A DNA stretch of 64,000 bases from Pannonibacter tanglangensis (GCF_009915685.1 NZ_JAABLP010000007.1), one strand, 5' to 3'; positions 7,067 through 15,287 are shown, counted from the first letter of the stretch. Notes: generated by a model not told the origin, from the sequence alone. A program made the numbers and translations.

Positions 7067-8622
7067 TATTTCGGGGCCCGGCTGGCCTCGTCCCAGGAGT
7101 CCTGGGCGTGCTGCCAGGCGTGTCGGGCTTCCGCCTCGTGCCAGCCGATGACGAAGCCGGCAGCCTGGGCCAGGTCCGTGGCCGCAGTGCCGTCCGGCAG
7201 CGGCAGGTCAAGCAGCATCTCGGCCATCGCCACGTCGTTGAGATAGCCGAACACGTCCTGCAGCGACTTCAGTCGCTTGAGGTAGCTCTTGCGCTCGCCC
7301 TTCGGCGTGAGACCGGCGAAGAACTCGAGGCCGTAGCGGAATTTCTTCAGCGCCTTGCGCATGTCGTGCCGCTCGGCGATCGTCAGGCTGTCGAGGCGGT
7401 TGCCGTACTTCTGCACCCGGCGCCATTGGCCGTCGAGCGCCGAGCGGGCAAACTCCGCCACCGGTACGGCGAGCCGTTCGCTCTGCTCGATGTCCTCGGA
7501 CGACAGCCAGCCGCGCGTCTCGGTGTAGCTGGCCAGGTCGAACAGCAGGTCGTTGACGGTCTGGCTGACCAGCAGCGCCTGTACATCCTGCCGTCTTTGC
7601 GCCCGCAGGCCGTCGAGATGCCGGTCCAGACGGGCCAGATCGACACGCTCCGGCGCGATGGCGAGCAGCGGCGCGACGATATCGGCCGACAGCACATCCA
7701 GGTCGCGCAGGCGCCCGATGCCGAGAGCAAGACGCTGGGCTGCCGCATCGAGAGCACCGGTGCTGCGCGGGTTGACGAGGGGGCGGAACAGCCGCAAGGC
7801 CGTCCGCAGCCGGCGCAGGCCAACCCGAAGCTGATGCGGTCCTTCCGGGTCATCCCCGGCCAGGCAGGCCATGCGGTTCTCGGCAATCTGGTGCGAACAG
7901 GAGCGCAGGATCGCGTGATAGGCCCGCTCCGCCGTCAGGCCGCTGCTGAGGTCGACTGGTTCGGCCAGCGCCGGATGGGCTGCCGGCACGCCATCCTCAC
8001 CCCGGGCGAGGCGGTCGCCGCGCTCCGCCTTGCTCAGGGCCGAAAAGCGGAACGGCAGCGGCCCGACCAGGGCGCGGGCAATGGCATAGAGCCCCTCGAT
8101 CTGGCCGGATTTCAGTTCCAGTTCCAGCTCCTGCAGGGGCTGGCGGCGCGGGCCGGCGACGATTTCGCCGATGTCCAGCGCCACCTCGACCAGGCTGCCA
8201 TCGGGCGCGGTGATGTCGCGCTGGCTGCGTTCGATCACGGTCTCGAAGCGGGGCGCGAGGCTCTGGCCGCCGAGGGCCGCGGCGATTTCCGCGCGAACGT
8301 CCTCATCTGGAACGGCGTCCAGCGAAAACTCTGCCGAGGGGACCTTGATCTCGTACTCCCGGGGCGTGTGCAGGCCGCTGCCCGCCGGGTCGCCGGGCAG
8401 TTTCACGGTCTGGATCCACGTCTTGCCCTTGAGGCGGACGCGCGCGGCGATCCGGGCGCGGGCCAGCGCCGTGTCGGGCGTGTCGAAGTAGATCGAGCGC
8501 AGGCGCTGCGTGCGCGCCTTGCCCCGGCCAAAACCTTCAGGAACGCCGAGGCCAGCAAGAGCTTCGGCGGTGCCCGGTGTCAGTTCGAGCTTGAGCTCGA
8601 TTTCCCTGTGTGTCGTCCCCAT
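7057..8622 (-). CDS. CYTH-CHAD domain protein (inorganic triphosphatase / polyphosphate-binding type)
   Basis: A 521-residue two-domain protein. Residues 1-200 are a CYTH triphosphate tunnel domain with the EIELKLEL (ExExK) signature at residues 7-14 and alternating basic and acidic strands (TQRLRSIYFDTPD, REYEIKVPS). Residues ~225-510 are an alpha-helical CHAD domain with conserved His and Arg patches (HQLRVGLRRLRTALRLF, HDMRKALKKFRYGLEFF). CYTH enzymes such as YgiF hydrolyse inorganic triphosphate; CHAD domains bind polyphosphate granules. It stands alone, convergent with phnF, and the cupin gene upstream is in the same direction 60 bp away. Substrate is inferred from family. Confidence 0.9.
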   Translation of the reverse strand: MGTTHREIELKLELTPGTAEALAGLGVPEGFGRGKARTQRLRSIYFDTPDTALARARIAARVRLKGKTWIQTVKLPGDPAGSGLHTPREYEIKVPSAEFSLDAVPDEDVRAEIAAALGGQSLAPRFETVIERSQRDITAPDGSLVEVALDIGEIVAGPRRQPLQELELELKSGQIEGLYAIARALVGPLPFRFSALSKAERGDRLARGEDGVPAAHPALAEPVDLSSGLTAERAYHAILRSCSHQIAENRMACLAGDDPEGPHQLRVGLRRLRTALRLFRPLVNPRSTGALDAAAQRLALGIGRLRDLDVLSADIVAPLLAIAPERVDLARLDRHLDGLRAQRRQDVQALLVSQTVNDLLFDLASYTETRGWLSSEDIEQSERLAVPVAEFARSALDGQWRRVQKYGNRLDSLTIAERHDMRKALKKFRYGLEFFAGLTPKGERKSYLKRLKSLQDVFGYLNDVAMAEMLLDLPLPDGTAATDLAQAAGFVIGWHEAEARHAWQHAQDSWDEASRAPKYWR

Positions 8623-8682
8623 GATCCGGTTCTAGACAAGGCCTGTGCGGCTGTCCAGAAAGATGCAACAGGTGCGCTTTTC

Positions 8683-9204
8683 TTAGCCGGCAAATGGCTT
8701 GCTGTCGCTCCGCTGGAACAACCGCTTCAGCCTTGCATCGACCTTCATCGCCATCGACACGGCCCAGGGGATCGGGCGGCGGTTGAAGGCGATCTTGCGC
8801 ACATAGACCGGCACATGCCAGATCGCGTGGGTGCCGACCGGGAACATCATGCTCACGCCCGGCCGGCCGACATAGGTGTTGCCCCTGTCGTCGGTGATAT
8901 GGACCTCGCCTTCGAGGAACAGGACCGTCTCGTCCCAGAAGAAATGCCAGTGGAACCGACCGGCGGTGCAATCCCAGTGATCGGTCGAGGACCAGCCGTT
9001 GGTCCCCATCGACAGACTGTCCAGCCGGGCCTGCGGGGTGCCGTCGATGATCCAGTCCTTGCGAATGGGCGCGCTGCGCAGCGAGGTCTTGGTCAGGGCG
9101 GCATAGGCAAAGGCGGGCGGCTCCGAAACGATCCTGATCGTGCCATTCGGGTCTGTCTGGTCACTGGCAGCAAAGCTGAAGCTGCCGTTTTCAGCAATCG
9201 TCAT
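8683..9204 (-). CDS. Cupin-domain protein of unknown function
   Basis: A 173-residue protein beginning MTIAENGSFS. The cupin core contains RFHWHFFWDETVLFLEGEVH, with the H-x-H ... E pattern of cupin motif 1, and the motif-2 like GVSMMFPVGTHAIWHVP. The C-terminal ~40 residues are basic (MKVDARLKRLFQR). Cupins of this kind may be metal-dependent enzymes or ligand-binding proteins; the substrate cannot be told. The frame extends upstream to 9270, but the ATG at 9204 has a GAGG ribosome binding site. A perfect palindrome at 9244-9264 lies just upstream, and a half copy just after the stop. Confidence 0.75.
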   Translation of the reverse strand: MTIAENGSFSFAASDQTDPNGTIRIVSEPPAFAYAALTKTSLRSAPIRKDWIIDGTPQARLDSLSMGTNGWSSTDHWDCTAGRFHWHFFWDETVLFLEGEVHITDDRGNTYVGRPGVSMMFPVGTHAIWHVPVYVRKIAFNRRPIPWAVSMAMKVDARLKRLFQRSDSKPFAG

Positions 9205-9243
9205 GATCTCGCCTCGTCGATGTCCCTTGGTGCCTCTTGCGGG

Positions 9244-9264
9244 CACCTGTTGCGACAACAGGTG
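9244..9264. promoter_or_regulatory. Perfect 9+3+9 palindrome upstream of the cupin gene
   Basis: CACCTGTTG, spacer CGA, CAACAGGTG. It is 40 bp upstream of the cupin ATG, a likely operator position. The half-site CAACAGGTG recurs at 8666-8674, between the cupin stop and the CYTH-CHAD start. A local hairpin is the alternative. Confidence 0.5.
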
Positions 9265-9349
9265 TCGCACACCCCTGATTTCAGTCAGGTTTATCGGCGA
9301 CTGGACGAGGCTTCTGATTGCAAAAGCGGTTAATCAATGGTCGCCGGTT

Positions 9350-9931
9350 TCAATCAACTTGTCGGCTATACCTCGGAGCTGCTTGCGCCCAGCTCTCGAT
9401 GTCATGCGGCCGGCCTTCGCTGTCGGCGAAGGCGACGATGTCGCGGGCCAGGATTGCCTCGAACAGCGGCAGCGAGGTGACCACCATGCGCCGGCCCCGG
9501 TCGAAGATCAGCACCTCGAAGCCCTGGCCGATCCGCTCGCGCAGATAGGGCACGATGTCGCTGGCCTTCCATGTCTGGGGACGGGCCGGATCGACAAACA
9601 GCACGTAGACCCGCTCGATCGGGTCACGGTGGAAATAGGCTCCCGCGTCGAGCGGGTGCGGGATCCGGTTGCGGTCCGGCGCATTCGTCACCCGGGCCGA
9701 CAGATAGGCGCAGTGATAGGCAAGGCAGGCCGCAGGGCGCTCCGGAGCGCCGAAGATGCCGCAGCCGCCATCCTTGATGTGATGGCAGGGCCGGTACATC
9801 GGCTTGTCGAGCGGGCCGATCTCGGGCAGGTCACAGCAATAGGTGCAGGTCCGGCACCAGGACACGCGGCTTCCGGCTTCCTTCTTGCGTTTTGCCTGCC
9901 CCACTCGGGTCTCCCTCCGGTGTCTGCTCAA
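9350..9931 (-). CDS. YkgJ-like cysteine-cluster protein
   Basis: A 193-residue protein with a dense cysteine cluster in its N-terminal half: CRTCTYCC, then CHHIKDGGCGIF and, after ERPAAC, a further YHC. This pattern belongs to the zinc/iron-chelating YkgJ family (UPF0153-related), whose function is unknown. The start has a basic segment RVGQAKRKKEAGSR. The C-terminal half is ordinary alpha/beta sequence without known motifs. It is a single gene, separated by 116 bp from the tRNA-Leu gene upstream. Confidence 0.75.
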   Translation of the reverse strand: MSRHRRETRVGQAKRKKEAGSRVSWCRTCTYCCDLPEIGPLDKPMYRPCHHIKDGGCGIFGAPERPAACLAYHCAYLSARVTNAPDRNRIPHPLDAGAYFHRDPIERVYVLFVDPARPQTWKASDIVPYLRERIGQGFEVLIFDRGRRMVVTSLPLFEAILARDIVAFADSEGRPHDIESWAQAAPRYSRQVD

Positions 9932-10047
9932 GGCTGCCAGATTAGGGATTTGTGCTGCAAGCTCAAGGGGCTGCTGCGACAGATCGGGATTTGGGGATGC
10001 GCCTTCCAGGCGAGAGGCACCATGTCCGACGTCGCGCGGACGGCCGA

Positions 10048-10134
10048 TGGTGCCCCTGGCCCGACTCGAACGGGCACTCCTTCACAGGAAACGGATTTTG
10101 AATCCGCCGCGTCTACCAATTCCGCCACAGGGGC
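10048..10134 (-). tRNA. tRNA-Leu (anticodon CAA), CCA encoded
   Basis: On the minus strand the gene starts GCCCCTGTGGCGG at 10134. The acceptor stem GCCCCTG pairs with CAGGGGC at 10058-10052, followed by discriminator A and CCA at 10050-10048. The D arm contains GGTAGACGC, the anticodon loop is TTCAAAA with anticodon CAA, and the T arm contains GTTCGAGTC. A long variable arm is present, as expected for tRNA-Leu. Confidence 0.95.
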
Positions 10135-10328
10135 CTGTGTCGTGGTGCGCGACTATAGCCACGCCGGGCAGGGCGTCAATCGCTTTGCCGCCGGTTTCCC
10201 CGATGCCGGGAGGCGGCCAGCGATGCTGCGGTGCAGCGAATTTTCCGCTCCGGCCGCTGCCGTGCCGTGACAAGACTGTGCGGCCCGGCTATTGAGGGCA
10301 GCATGTTTCATCGAATTGCCAGGTTGCC

Positions 10329-10907
10329 ATGCTGAGACGACTTTATGACTGGACCCTGTCCCTTGCCTCCGGACCGCGCGCGCCCTCTGCGCTCGGAACC
10401 GTCTCCTTCATCGAAAGCTCCTTCTTTCCGATCCCGCCGGATCTTCTTCTGATCCCCATGGTCATCGCCAAGCGCGAGAAGGCCTGGTGGTATGCCTTTC
10501 TCTGCACCGTGACCTCGGTGCTGGGCGGTGTGGCCGGCTATTTCATCGGTGCCTTCCTGTTCGAGCAGATCGCCCGGCCGATCCTCGACTTCTACGGCTA
10601 CATGGACAAGTTCGACGAGTTCAGCGCCGTCTTCAACGAATGGGGCTGGTGGTTCGTCTTCTTCGCCGGCCTGACGCCCTTCCCCTACAAGGTGATCACC
10701 ATCTCGGCCGGGGCCACCGGGCTGTCGATGCCCGTCTTCCTCGCGGCCAGCATCATCTCGCGCGGCATGCGCTTCTTCATGGTGGCGGGCCTGCTCTACT
10801 TCTTCGGGCCGGCGATCCGCGACTTCATCGAGAAGCGGCTTGGCCTTGTTTTCACCGTCTTCGTCGTGCTCCTCTTCGGCGGCTTCGCGCTGATCAAGTT
10901 CATCTGA
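10329..10907 (+). CDS. VTT-domain (DedA/YqaA-type) inner membrane protein
   Basis: A 192-residue membrane protein. Conserved VTT-domain features are FIESSFFPIPPDLLLIPMV near residue 28, a re-entrant-like glycine segment VLGGVAGYFIG and GLTPFPYKVITISAGA with the proline and arginine-rich neighbourhood of the family. About four membrane segments are predicted by eye. Related DedA and YqaA proteins affect membrane potential and lipid transport. It is followed by dsbB 14 bp downstream and the two are probably cotranscribed, suggesting a membrane or envelope role. Confidence 0.88.
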   Translation: MLRRLYDWTLSLASGPRAPSALGTVSFIESSFFPIPPDLLLIPMVIAKREKAWWYAFLCTVTSVLGGVAGYFIGAFLFEQIARPILDFYGYMDKFDEFSAVFNEWGWWFVFFAGLTPFPYKVITISAGATGLSMPVFLAASIISRGMRFFMVAGLLYFFGPAIRDFIEKRLGLVFTVFVVLLFGGFALIKFI

Positions 10908-10921
10908 AGGAGAGGTCTCCC

Positions 10922-11449
10922 ATGTCCGCGTTCGGCACCCGCTCGTCCCGCCTCGCCCTGCTTGCGAACAGCGTGGTGCTGGTGGGCGGGGGCGCCGCGA
11001 TCGCTGCGGCATGGGGCTTCCAGCTCATCGGCGGCTACAGCCCCTGCAAGCTCTGCCTCGAGCAGCGCATCCCCTATTACATCGGCCTGCCACTGGCGCT
11101 CGTGGCGCTCGCGGCGCTGCTGACCCGGCGCCATGGAGCGGCAGCGCTCCTGCTCCTGCTCGTGGCGGCGGTGTTTGCCTATGGTGCCGGCCTCGGCGTC
11201 TATCAGGCCGGGGCGGAGTGGCAGTTCTGGGCCGGACCGAGCGATTGCGGTGGCGGTTCCGGGGCTCCGGCCTCGGCGGCCACCATGCTGCAGGCGCTCC
11301 AGACGACCCGGGTGGTGTCCTGCACCGAGGCCAGCTGGCGGCTGCTCGGCCTGTCCTTTGCCGGCTGGAACGTCGTTGCCTCCGGGGGTGTTGCGCTTCT
11401 GGCCCTGGCTGCGGCACTCTTTGCCCGCACGGCGCGGAAGGGAAGCTGA
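10922..11449 (+). CDS. dsbB: Disulfide bond formation protein B (DsbB)
   Basis: A 175-residue four-helix membrane protein. The first cysteine pair CKLC (residues 42-45) sits in the conserved context SPCKLCLEQRIPYYIGLP; the second pair is formed by the Cys of GPSDCGGG and the Cys of VVSCTEASW. DsbB reoxidises periplasmic DsbA and passes electrons to ubiquinone. The ATG at 10922 follows GGAGAGGTCTCCC and starts 14 bp after the preceding gene. No dsbA is visible in the window. Confidence 0.92.
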   Translation: MSAFGTRSSRLALLANSVVLVGGGAAIAAAWGFQLIGGYSPCKLCLEQRIPYYIGLPLALVALAALLTRRHGAAALLLLLVAAVFAYGAGLGVYQAGAEWQFWAGPSDCGGGSGAPASAATMLQALQTTRVVSCTEASWRLLGLSFAGWNVVASGGVALLALAAALFARTARKGS

Positions 11450-11452
11450 GCC

Positions 11453-11710
11453 ATGGGAGAGCGGGAACGGCGGGAGCGGGCACGGGCCGAGGAGGCGCGC
11501 AAGGCGCTGGCCCGGGTCGAGGCGGAAAGCGAGACCATTGTCGGCTCGTCGGCGCGGCGCATGGCCGCCCATGCCCGTGATCACTTCGGCGGGGCGGACA
11601 AGAACCAGGACGACCGGATCGAGGTCTGGGGCACGCGCATCGGCCGCGGCCTCGGTCTCGTCTTCGCCGTGGGGCTTCTCATCTATCTGTTCGTCACCTA
11701 TGTGAAGTGA
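11453..11710 (+). CDS. Small single-pass membrane protein, hypothetical
   Basis: An 85-residue protein, not recognised as a named family. Residues 1-35 are highly charged and probably helical (RERRERARAEEARKALARVE), and residues 64-82 form one hydrophobic segment (GLGLVFAVGLLIYLFVTYV). It starts 3 bp after the dsbB stop, so it belongs to that operon. Its role may be accessory to the envelope genes beside it, but nothing in the sequence shows this. Confidence 0.7.
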   Translation: MGERERRERARAEEARKALARVEAESETIVGSSARRMAAHARDHFGGADKNQDDRIEVWGTRIGRGLGLVFAVGLLIYLFVTYVK

Positions 11711-11740
11711 CCGTTGGCCACAGCACAGGTGACTTGCTAC

Positions 11741-12160
11741 GTGAGCGATTCCGTTTCCCTCTGGTCCGGCCTCAGCGCGCCGGATCTGGCCACCTTCGAG
11801 GCCATTGCCGCCGAGGCCTATGCCGGCCTGCCGGACGAGTTCCGTGCCCTCTGCCGTGATCTCGTGATCGGCATCGAGGATTTCCCCACGGACGAGATGC
11901 TGGACAGCGTCGGGCTCGAGGATCCCTTCGATCTGCTCGGACTGTTCCAGGGATCGGGCCTGCCGCAGACGGGCGGCGCGGTCTTCACCGGTCAGGAGCC
12001 CAACCGCATCTGGCTGTTCCGCCGGCCGATCCTCGACTACTGGGCCGGCTACGAGGAAAGCCTCGGCGACGTGATTGCCCATGTGCTCGTGCACGAGATC
12101 GGGCACCACTTCGGCCTGTCCGACGAGGACATGGAAGCAATCGAGGCCGCAGCGGACTGA
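11741..12160 (+). CDS. Metallopeptidase-family (zincin-like) protein, HEIGHHFG motif
   Basis: A 139-residue protein with HVLVHEIGHHFGLSDEDM near the C-terminus, an HExxH zinc site followed by a GLS-D/E segment, as in the small COG3824-type zincins. These proteins are widespread in alphaproteobacteria and their substrate is unknown. The start is uncertain: GTG at 11741 is preferred because AGGTGA lies eight bases upstream, but TTG at 11714 or GTG at 11729 in the same frame are possible. It is probably the last gene of the VTT-dsbB operon, and converges on ppa. Confidence 0.82.
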   Translation: MSDSVSLWSGLSAPDLATFEAIAAEAYAGLPDEFRALCRDLVIGIEDFPTDEMLDSVGLEDPFDLLGLFQGSGLPQTGGAVFTGQEPNRIWLFRRPILDYWAGYEESLGDVIAHVLVHEIGHHFGLSDEDMEAIEAAAD

Positions 12161-12203
12161 CCGTGCGGCCTCGATCTGAAGGTCGAAATCAGGCGCGACG
12201 CGC

Positions 12204-12743
12204 TTACTTGGCCTCTTCAGCCTTGGCGCGCTCGATCGCCTCGACGATGAGCTTGCGGGCGACGTCCGGCCCTTCGATGCCGGTGACCTTGACCCACTTG
12301 CCGGGCTCGAGATCCTTGTAGTGCTCGAAGAAGTGCTTGATCTGCGCGATGGTGATCGCCGGCAGGTCGTCGACCGAATGCACCTTGTCGTAGCGCTTGG
12401 TCAGCTTCGAGCTCGGGACGGCGATGATCTTCTCGTCCTGGCCGCTCTCGTCTTCCATGATCAGCACGCCGATCGGACGGCAGCTCATGATCGCGCCCGG
12501 CACGATCGGGCGCTGGTTGGCCACGATCACGTCGATCGGGTCGCCGTCGCCGCACAGGGTGTGGGGCACGAAGCCGTAGTTCCCCGGGTAGCGCATGGGC
12601 GTGTAGAGGAAGCGGTCCACGTACATGGCACCGGCAGCCTTGTCCATCTCGTACTTGATCGGCTCGCCACCGACGGAGACTTCAATGATGACGTTGATTT
12701 CTTCCGGCGGGTTCTTGCCAATCGGCACGGCATCAATACGCAT
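12204..12743 (-). CDS. ppa: Inorganic pyrophosphatase (family I)
   Basis: A 179-residue cytoplasmic enzyme that hydrolyses pyrophosphate to phosphate. Conserved active-site sequence is present: KYEMDKAAG, YPGNYGFVP, and DGDPIDVIV with the metal-binding aspartates. Length is standard for bacterial family I enzymes. The frame extends upstream to 12821, but the ATG at 12743 has an AAGGAG ribosome binding site seven bases away and gives the conserved MRIDAVPIGKNPP start. It is transcribed alone. Confidence 0.97.
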   Translation of the reverse strand: MRIDAVPIGKNPPEEINVIIEVSVGGEPIKYEMDKAAGAMYVDRFLYTPMRYPGNYGFVPHTLCGDGDPIDVIVANQRPIVPGAIMSCRPIGVLIMEDESGQDEKIIAVPSSKLTKRYDKVHSVDDLPAITIAQIKHFFEHYKDLEPGKWVKVTGIEGPDVARKLIVEAIERAKAEEAK

Positions 12744-12906
12744 GGGATTGCTCCTTGAGTTGGTGCGCAGGTCTATTGCAGTCCGCGATGATCTGCGCAA
12801 GCACCAAGTGTTGCGCTGCAAGGAAAAGCCGGCGGCCGCAAGGCTGGAGAGGCGACGGAAGGGGGCCGCGAGGAAGGTTTCCGGCTGGCGGGCGACGCGG
12901 CTGCGA

Positions 12907-13425
12907 TCAAGACGGGTGCGCGGGCCAGCAGTAGACCAGCAGTTCCAGCTTGCGCCCGCCGGTCGTGTGCCAGCTGCGGCTGGTCAGTCGGCCGCCGAGG
13001 GCCCGGTAGAAGCCGCAGGCCGGCGTGTTGTCCCCGAGCACCCGCACCGCGAGGCCGGGAAGCCGGCGGCTTTCGAGACTGGCGCGGGCCGCCTCGAACA
13101 GCTTCCGGCCGAAGCCGAGGCCCTGGTAATGCGGATGCAGGTACAGTTCGTAGATCTCGCCGGCAGCGGGCAGGCCGCGCATGCGGCAGGGTCCGGACGT
13201 GGCATAGCCGGCGACCTCGCCGCTGACCTCGATCAGGTCGATCCGCACGCCGCGGGCCAGAGCATCCGCCCACCAGCGCGGCGTGCGGTTGGTCACCAGC
13301 CGCTCCAGATCAAGGCCATCGAGCAGGCCGCGATAGGCGCCACGCCATGCTGCGGCGTGGACGTCAGCCAGGGCGGCTGCATCCCCCTGACGGGCCGGAC
13401 GGGTTTCGACGAGCTGCGTGTTCAT
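12907..13425 (-). CDS. GNAT-family N-acetyltransferase
   Basis: A 172-residue GNAT protein. The acetyl-CoA binding motif A is LYLHPHYQGLGFGRKLFEAA (Q-x-x-G-x-G/R), preceded by the beta-strand EVAGYATSGP; the C-terminal motif B is NTPACGFYRALGG. The start MNTQLVETRPARQGDAAAL is typical of ribosomal-protein or small-molecule GNATs. Substrate cannot be inferred. It stands alone between ppa and a long spacer. Confidence 0.88.
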   Translation of the reverse strand: MNTQLVETRPARQGDAAALADVHAAAWRGAYRGLLDGLDLERLVTNRTPRWWADALARGVRIDLIEVSGEVAGYATSGPCRMRGLPAAGEIYELYLHPHYQGLGFGRKLFEAARASLESRRLPGLAVRVLGDNTPACGFYRALGGRLTSRSWHTTGGRKLELLVYCWPAHPS

Positions 13426-13921
13426 GCGCCGGATGATACAGCGCTTGCGGCAACTGGCAAAAGCAAACGCACCGGCGGCGCGCAGCGAAGGCAGGATTTT
13501 TCGGTAATGGACCGTCGGGCGACGCGTGGAGCGGGATGCGGCCTGCTCGAAATGAAAAGGGCCGGCAACGAGGCCGGCCCTTCAGGTGCCTCGCCCGAGT
13601 ACGCGAGCACTGTGTCCGGAAGGTTCGGGCCCCGGGGGGCTGGGGGGCTAATGCGTACCGGGAACCTGGCCTGTCCGGACCGGACGAGGAATGATCTTAA
13701 TATGGGTGCTGTTTTTGGCCTGTGAAGGGCCCAAATGAGGCAAAACCAAGGTTTTTCAGCCCTCCTGCGCTGTCCTTGCCGATTTGCCGGCAAGCCAGAT
13801 CGAGGGTTGCCAAGCGTGCGTCGGGCGGCGCATCATGACGGTCCTGTGACGGGCTGCGGTTGCGACCGGCAGTCTGGTCCGAAGGGTCTCTCGGGCGGGT
13901 CGCCCGACAGCAGGAGGCGCC
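13426..13921. other. 496-bp intergenic region with one minus-strand terminator-like hairpin
   Basis: No open frame here resembles a protein family, although an unconvincing minus-strand frame spans most of it. It holds the hairpin at 13557-13582, a GC-rich stretch around 13620-13650 that could pair locally, and the upstream region of the DUF2794 gene. The orientation of the hairpin suggests a short minus-strand transcript from about 13700, which would be an unannotated RNA. Confidence 0.4.
13557..13582 (-). terminator. Rho-independent terminator-like hairpin, minus strand
   Basis: A perfect 10-bp stem AAGGGCCGGC / GCCGGCCCTT with a six-base loop. On the minus strand it is followed by TTCATTTC. 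No protein gene ends upstream of it on that strand, so either a small RNA ends here or it terminates read-through. Confidence 0.55.
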
Positions 13922-14317
13922 ATGAACGACAGCGATACGGACGCATCCGAACGTGGCGGCGAGCGGAGTGACCTCATCCCGCTCGCCGGATCCCAGCCCC
14001 CTCCAGCCCGGCCCGTGGTCGCCTTCGACCGGCGCGAGCTGGACCAGATCCTCCGGCTGTATGGCCGGATGGTGGCGGATGGCGAATGGCGCGACTATGC
14101 CATCGACCTCCTGCGCGACCGGGCCGTCTTCTCGGTGTTCCGCCGCTCCAGCGAGATGCCGCTCTACCGCATCGAGAAGGACCCGAAGCTGGCGCGCCGT
14201 CAGGGCGCCTACAGCGTGGTGGCGACGAACGGGATGATCCTGAAGCGCGGCCATGAGCTGGCCACCGTTCTCCGGGTGCTCGAGAAGAAACGGCACCTGC
14301 GTCTGGTTGATGCCTGA
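13922..14317 (+). CDS. DUF2794 domain protein
   Basis: A 131-residue protein of the alphaproteobacterial DUF2794 family. The recognisable core runs from VVAFDRRELDQILRLYGRMV to SEMPLYRIEKDPKLARRQGA and ends VLKRGHEL-like LKRGHELATVLRVLEKK. No catalytic motif is seen and no function is known. The first 30 residues are low-complexity and poorly conserved. An AGGAGGC ribosome binding site lies seven bases upstream of the ATG. Confidence 0.88.
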   Translation: MNDSDTDASERGGERSDLIPLAGSQPPPARPVVAFDRRELDQILRLYGRMVADGEWRDYAIDLLRDRAVFSVFRRSSEMPLYRIEKDPKLARRQGAYSVVATNGMILKRGHELATVLRVLEKKRHLRLVDA

Positions 14318-14397
14318 GTGTGCCCACCGGCCGGTGCAGGACGGCGCCAGCGGTTGGCAGTCGCGTCCGTGATGACAAAAGGACGTGTCAAAAGCAG

Positions 14398-14422
14398 AAG
14401 GCCCGGGCGATGCCCGGGCCTT
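14398..14422. terminator. Terminator hairpin between DUF2794 and Bax-inhibitor-1 genes
   Basis: An 11-bp perfect stem AAGGCCCGGGC / GCCCGGGCCTT around GAT. It begins 22 bp past the stop of the minus-strand Bax-inhibitor gene and is followed on that strand by TTCTGCTTTTG. On the plus strand it lies 80 bp past the DUF2794 stop and is followed by CGCTCTTT. Probably bidirectional. Confidence 0.7.
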
Positions 14423-14444
14423 CGCTCTTTCCGGTGTGACCGGA

Positions 14445-15197
14445 TTACTCGCGGTTGCTGCCGAACAGCTGCAGCAGCATCACGAAGAGGTTGATGAAGT
14501 CGAGGTACAGGCGCAGCGCGCCCATGATCGACTTCTTGGCAGCCACTTCGCTGTCGTCGCCAGCGTAGTACATTTCCTTGATCTGCTGGGTGTCATAGGC
14601 GGTCAGGCCAGCGAAGACCAGCACGCCGATCACCGAGATCGCGAACTGCAGGGCCGAGGACTCAAGGAAGATGTTCACGAGCGAGGCCAGCACGATGCCG
14701 ATCAGACCCATGAACAGGAACGAACCCCAGGCCGACAGGTCCTTCTTGGTGGTGTAGCCGAACAGGCTCAGGGCACCGAAGGAAACGGCGGTGATGAAGA
14801 ACACCCGGGCGATCGAGCCACCGGTGTAGACCATGAAGATCGACGACAGCGACACGCCCATCACGGCGGCATAGACCCAGAAGGTCAGCTGCGCGGTGGC
14901 GGCGCTCATCGACTGGATGCGGAAGCTCAGGAACAGCACCATACCCAGCGGGGCGAGCATCACGACCCACTTCAGCGGGCTCAGGTAGAGCGCCTGGCCG
15001 AGAGCGGTGAGCTGGCCCGAGGAATCCATGGCAAAATTGGCCACGCCCAGGGCAAACAGGCCGGTGATGGCCAGACCCAGGGTCATGTAGTTGTAAACGC
15101 CCAGCATGTAGGAGCGCAGGCCCTCATCGATGCCGGCATCGGCGTAGCGGCCGGCGACCGCGTAGGGCGTCTGGTTGTTCCGGTCGAACGTCGACAT
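14445..15197 (-). CDS. Bax inhibitor-1 / YccA family membrane protein
   Basis: A 250-residue protein with seven hydrophobic segments starting near residue 30 (RSYMLGVYNYMTLGLAITGL), as in the BI-1/YbhL/YccA family. The family includes E. coli YccA, a modulator of the FtsH protease, and pH-dependent calcium leak channels. The ATG at 15197 follows AGGGGAAACTGAC; an upstream extension to 15242 is not needed. A heat-shock-type promoter is seen at 15259-15287 and a terminator follows the gene, so it forms a single-gene unit. Confidence 0.92.
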   Translation of the reverse strand: MSTFDRNNQTPYAVAGRYADAGIDEGLRSYMLGVYNYMTLGLAITGLFALGVANFAMDSSGQLTALGQALYLSPLKWVVMLAPLGMVLFLSFRIQSMSAATAQLTFWVYAAVMGVSLSSIFMVYTGGSIARVFFITAVSFGALSLFGYTTKKDLSAWGSFLFMGLIGIVLASLVNIFLESSALQFAISVIGVLVFAGLTAYDTQQIKEMYYAGDDSEVAAKKSIMGALRLYLDFINLFVMLLQLFGSNRE

Positions 15198-15258
15198 GTC
15201 AGTTTCCCCTTTTGTCGGTAACGTGGAAGCGAAGGCTTCCAAACCCGTTTGGCACAGA

Positions 15259-15287
15259 ATATGGGAAAATTGCGTTACCTGAACAAG
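15259..15287 (-). promoter_or_regulatory. Candidate RpoH (heat-shock sigma) promoter of the Bax-inhibitor-1 gene
   Basis: On the minus strand CTTGTT is followed after 15 bases by TCCCATAT, close to the sigma-32 pattern CTTGAA-N13/15-CCCCATnT. The expected start site is about 55 bp upstream of the ATG. Confidence 0.5.

Noticed and set aside
10048..10134. tRNA-Leu as an integration site for a mobile island
   Set aside because: No integrase, no direct repeat of the tRNA 3' end and no foreign-looking genes lie beside it.
13422..13793. 123-codon minus-strand frame in the 496-bp spacer
   Set aside because: Pro/Arg/Ser-rich, no family resemblance, no ribosome binding site, crosses the terminator-like hairpin.
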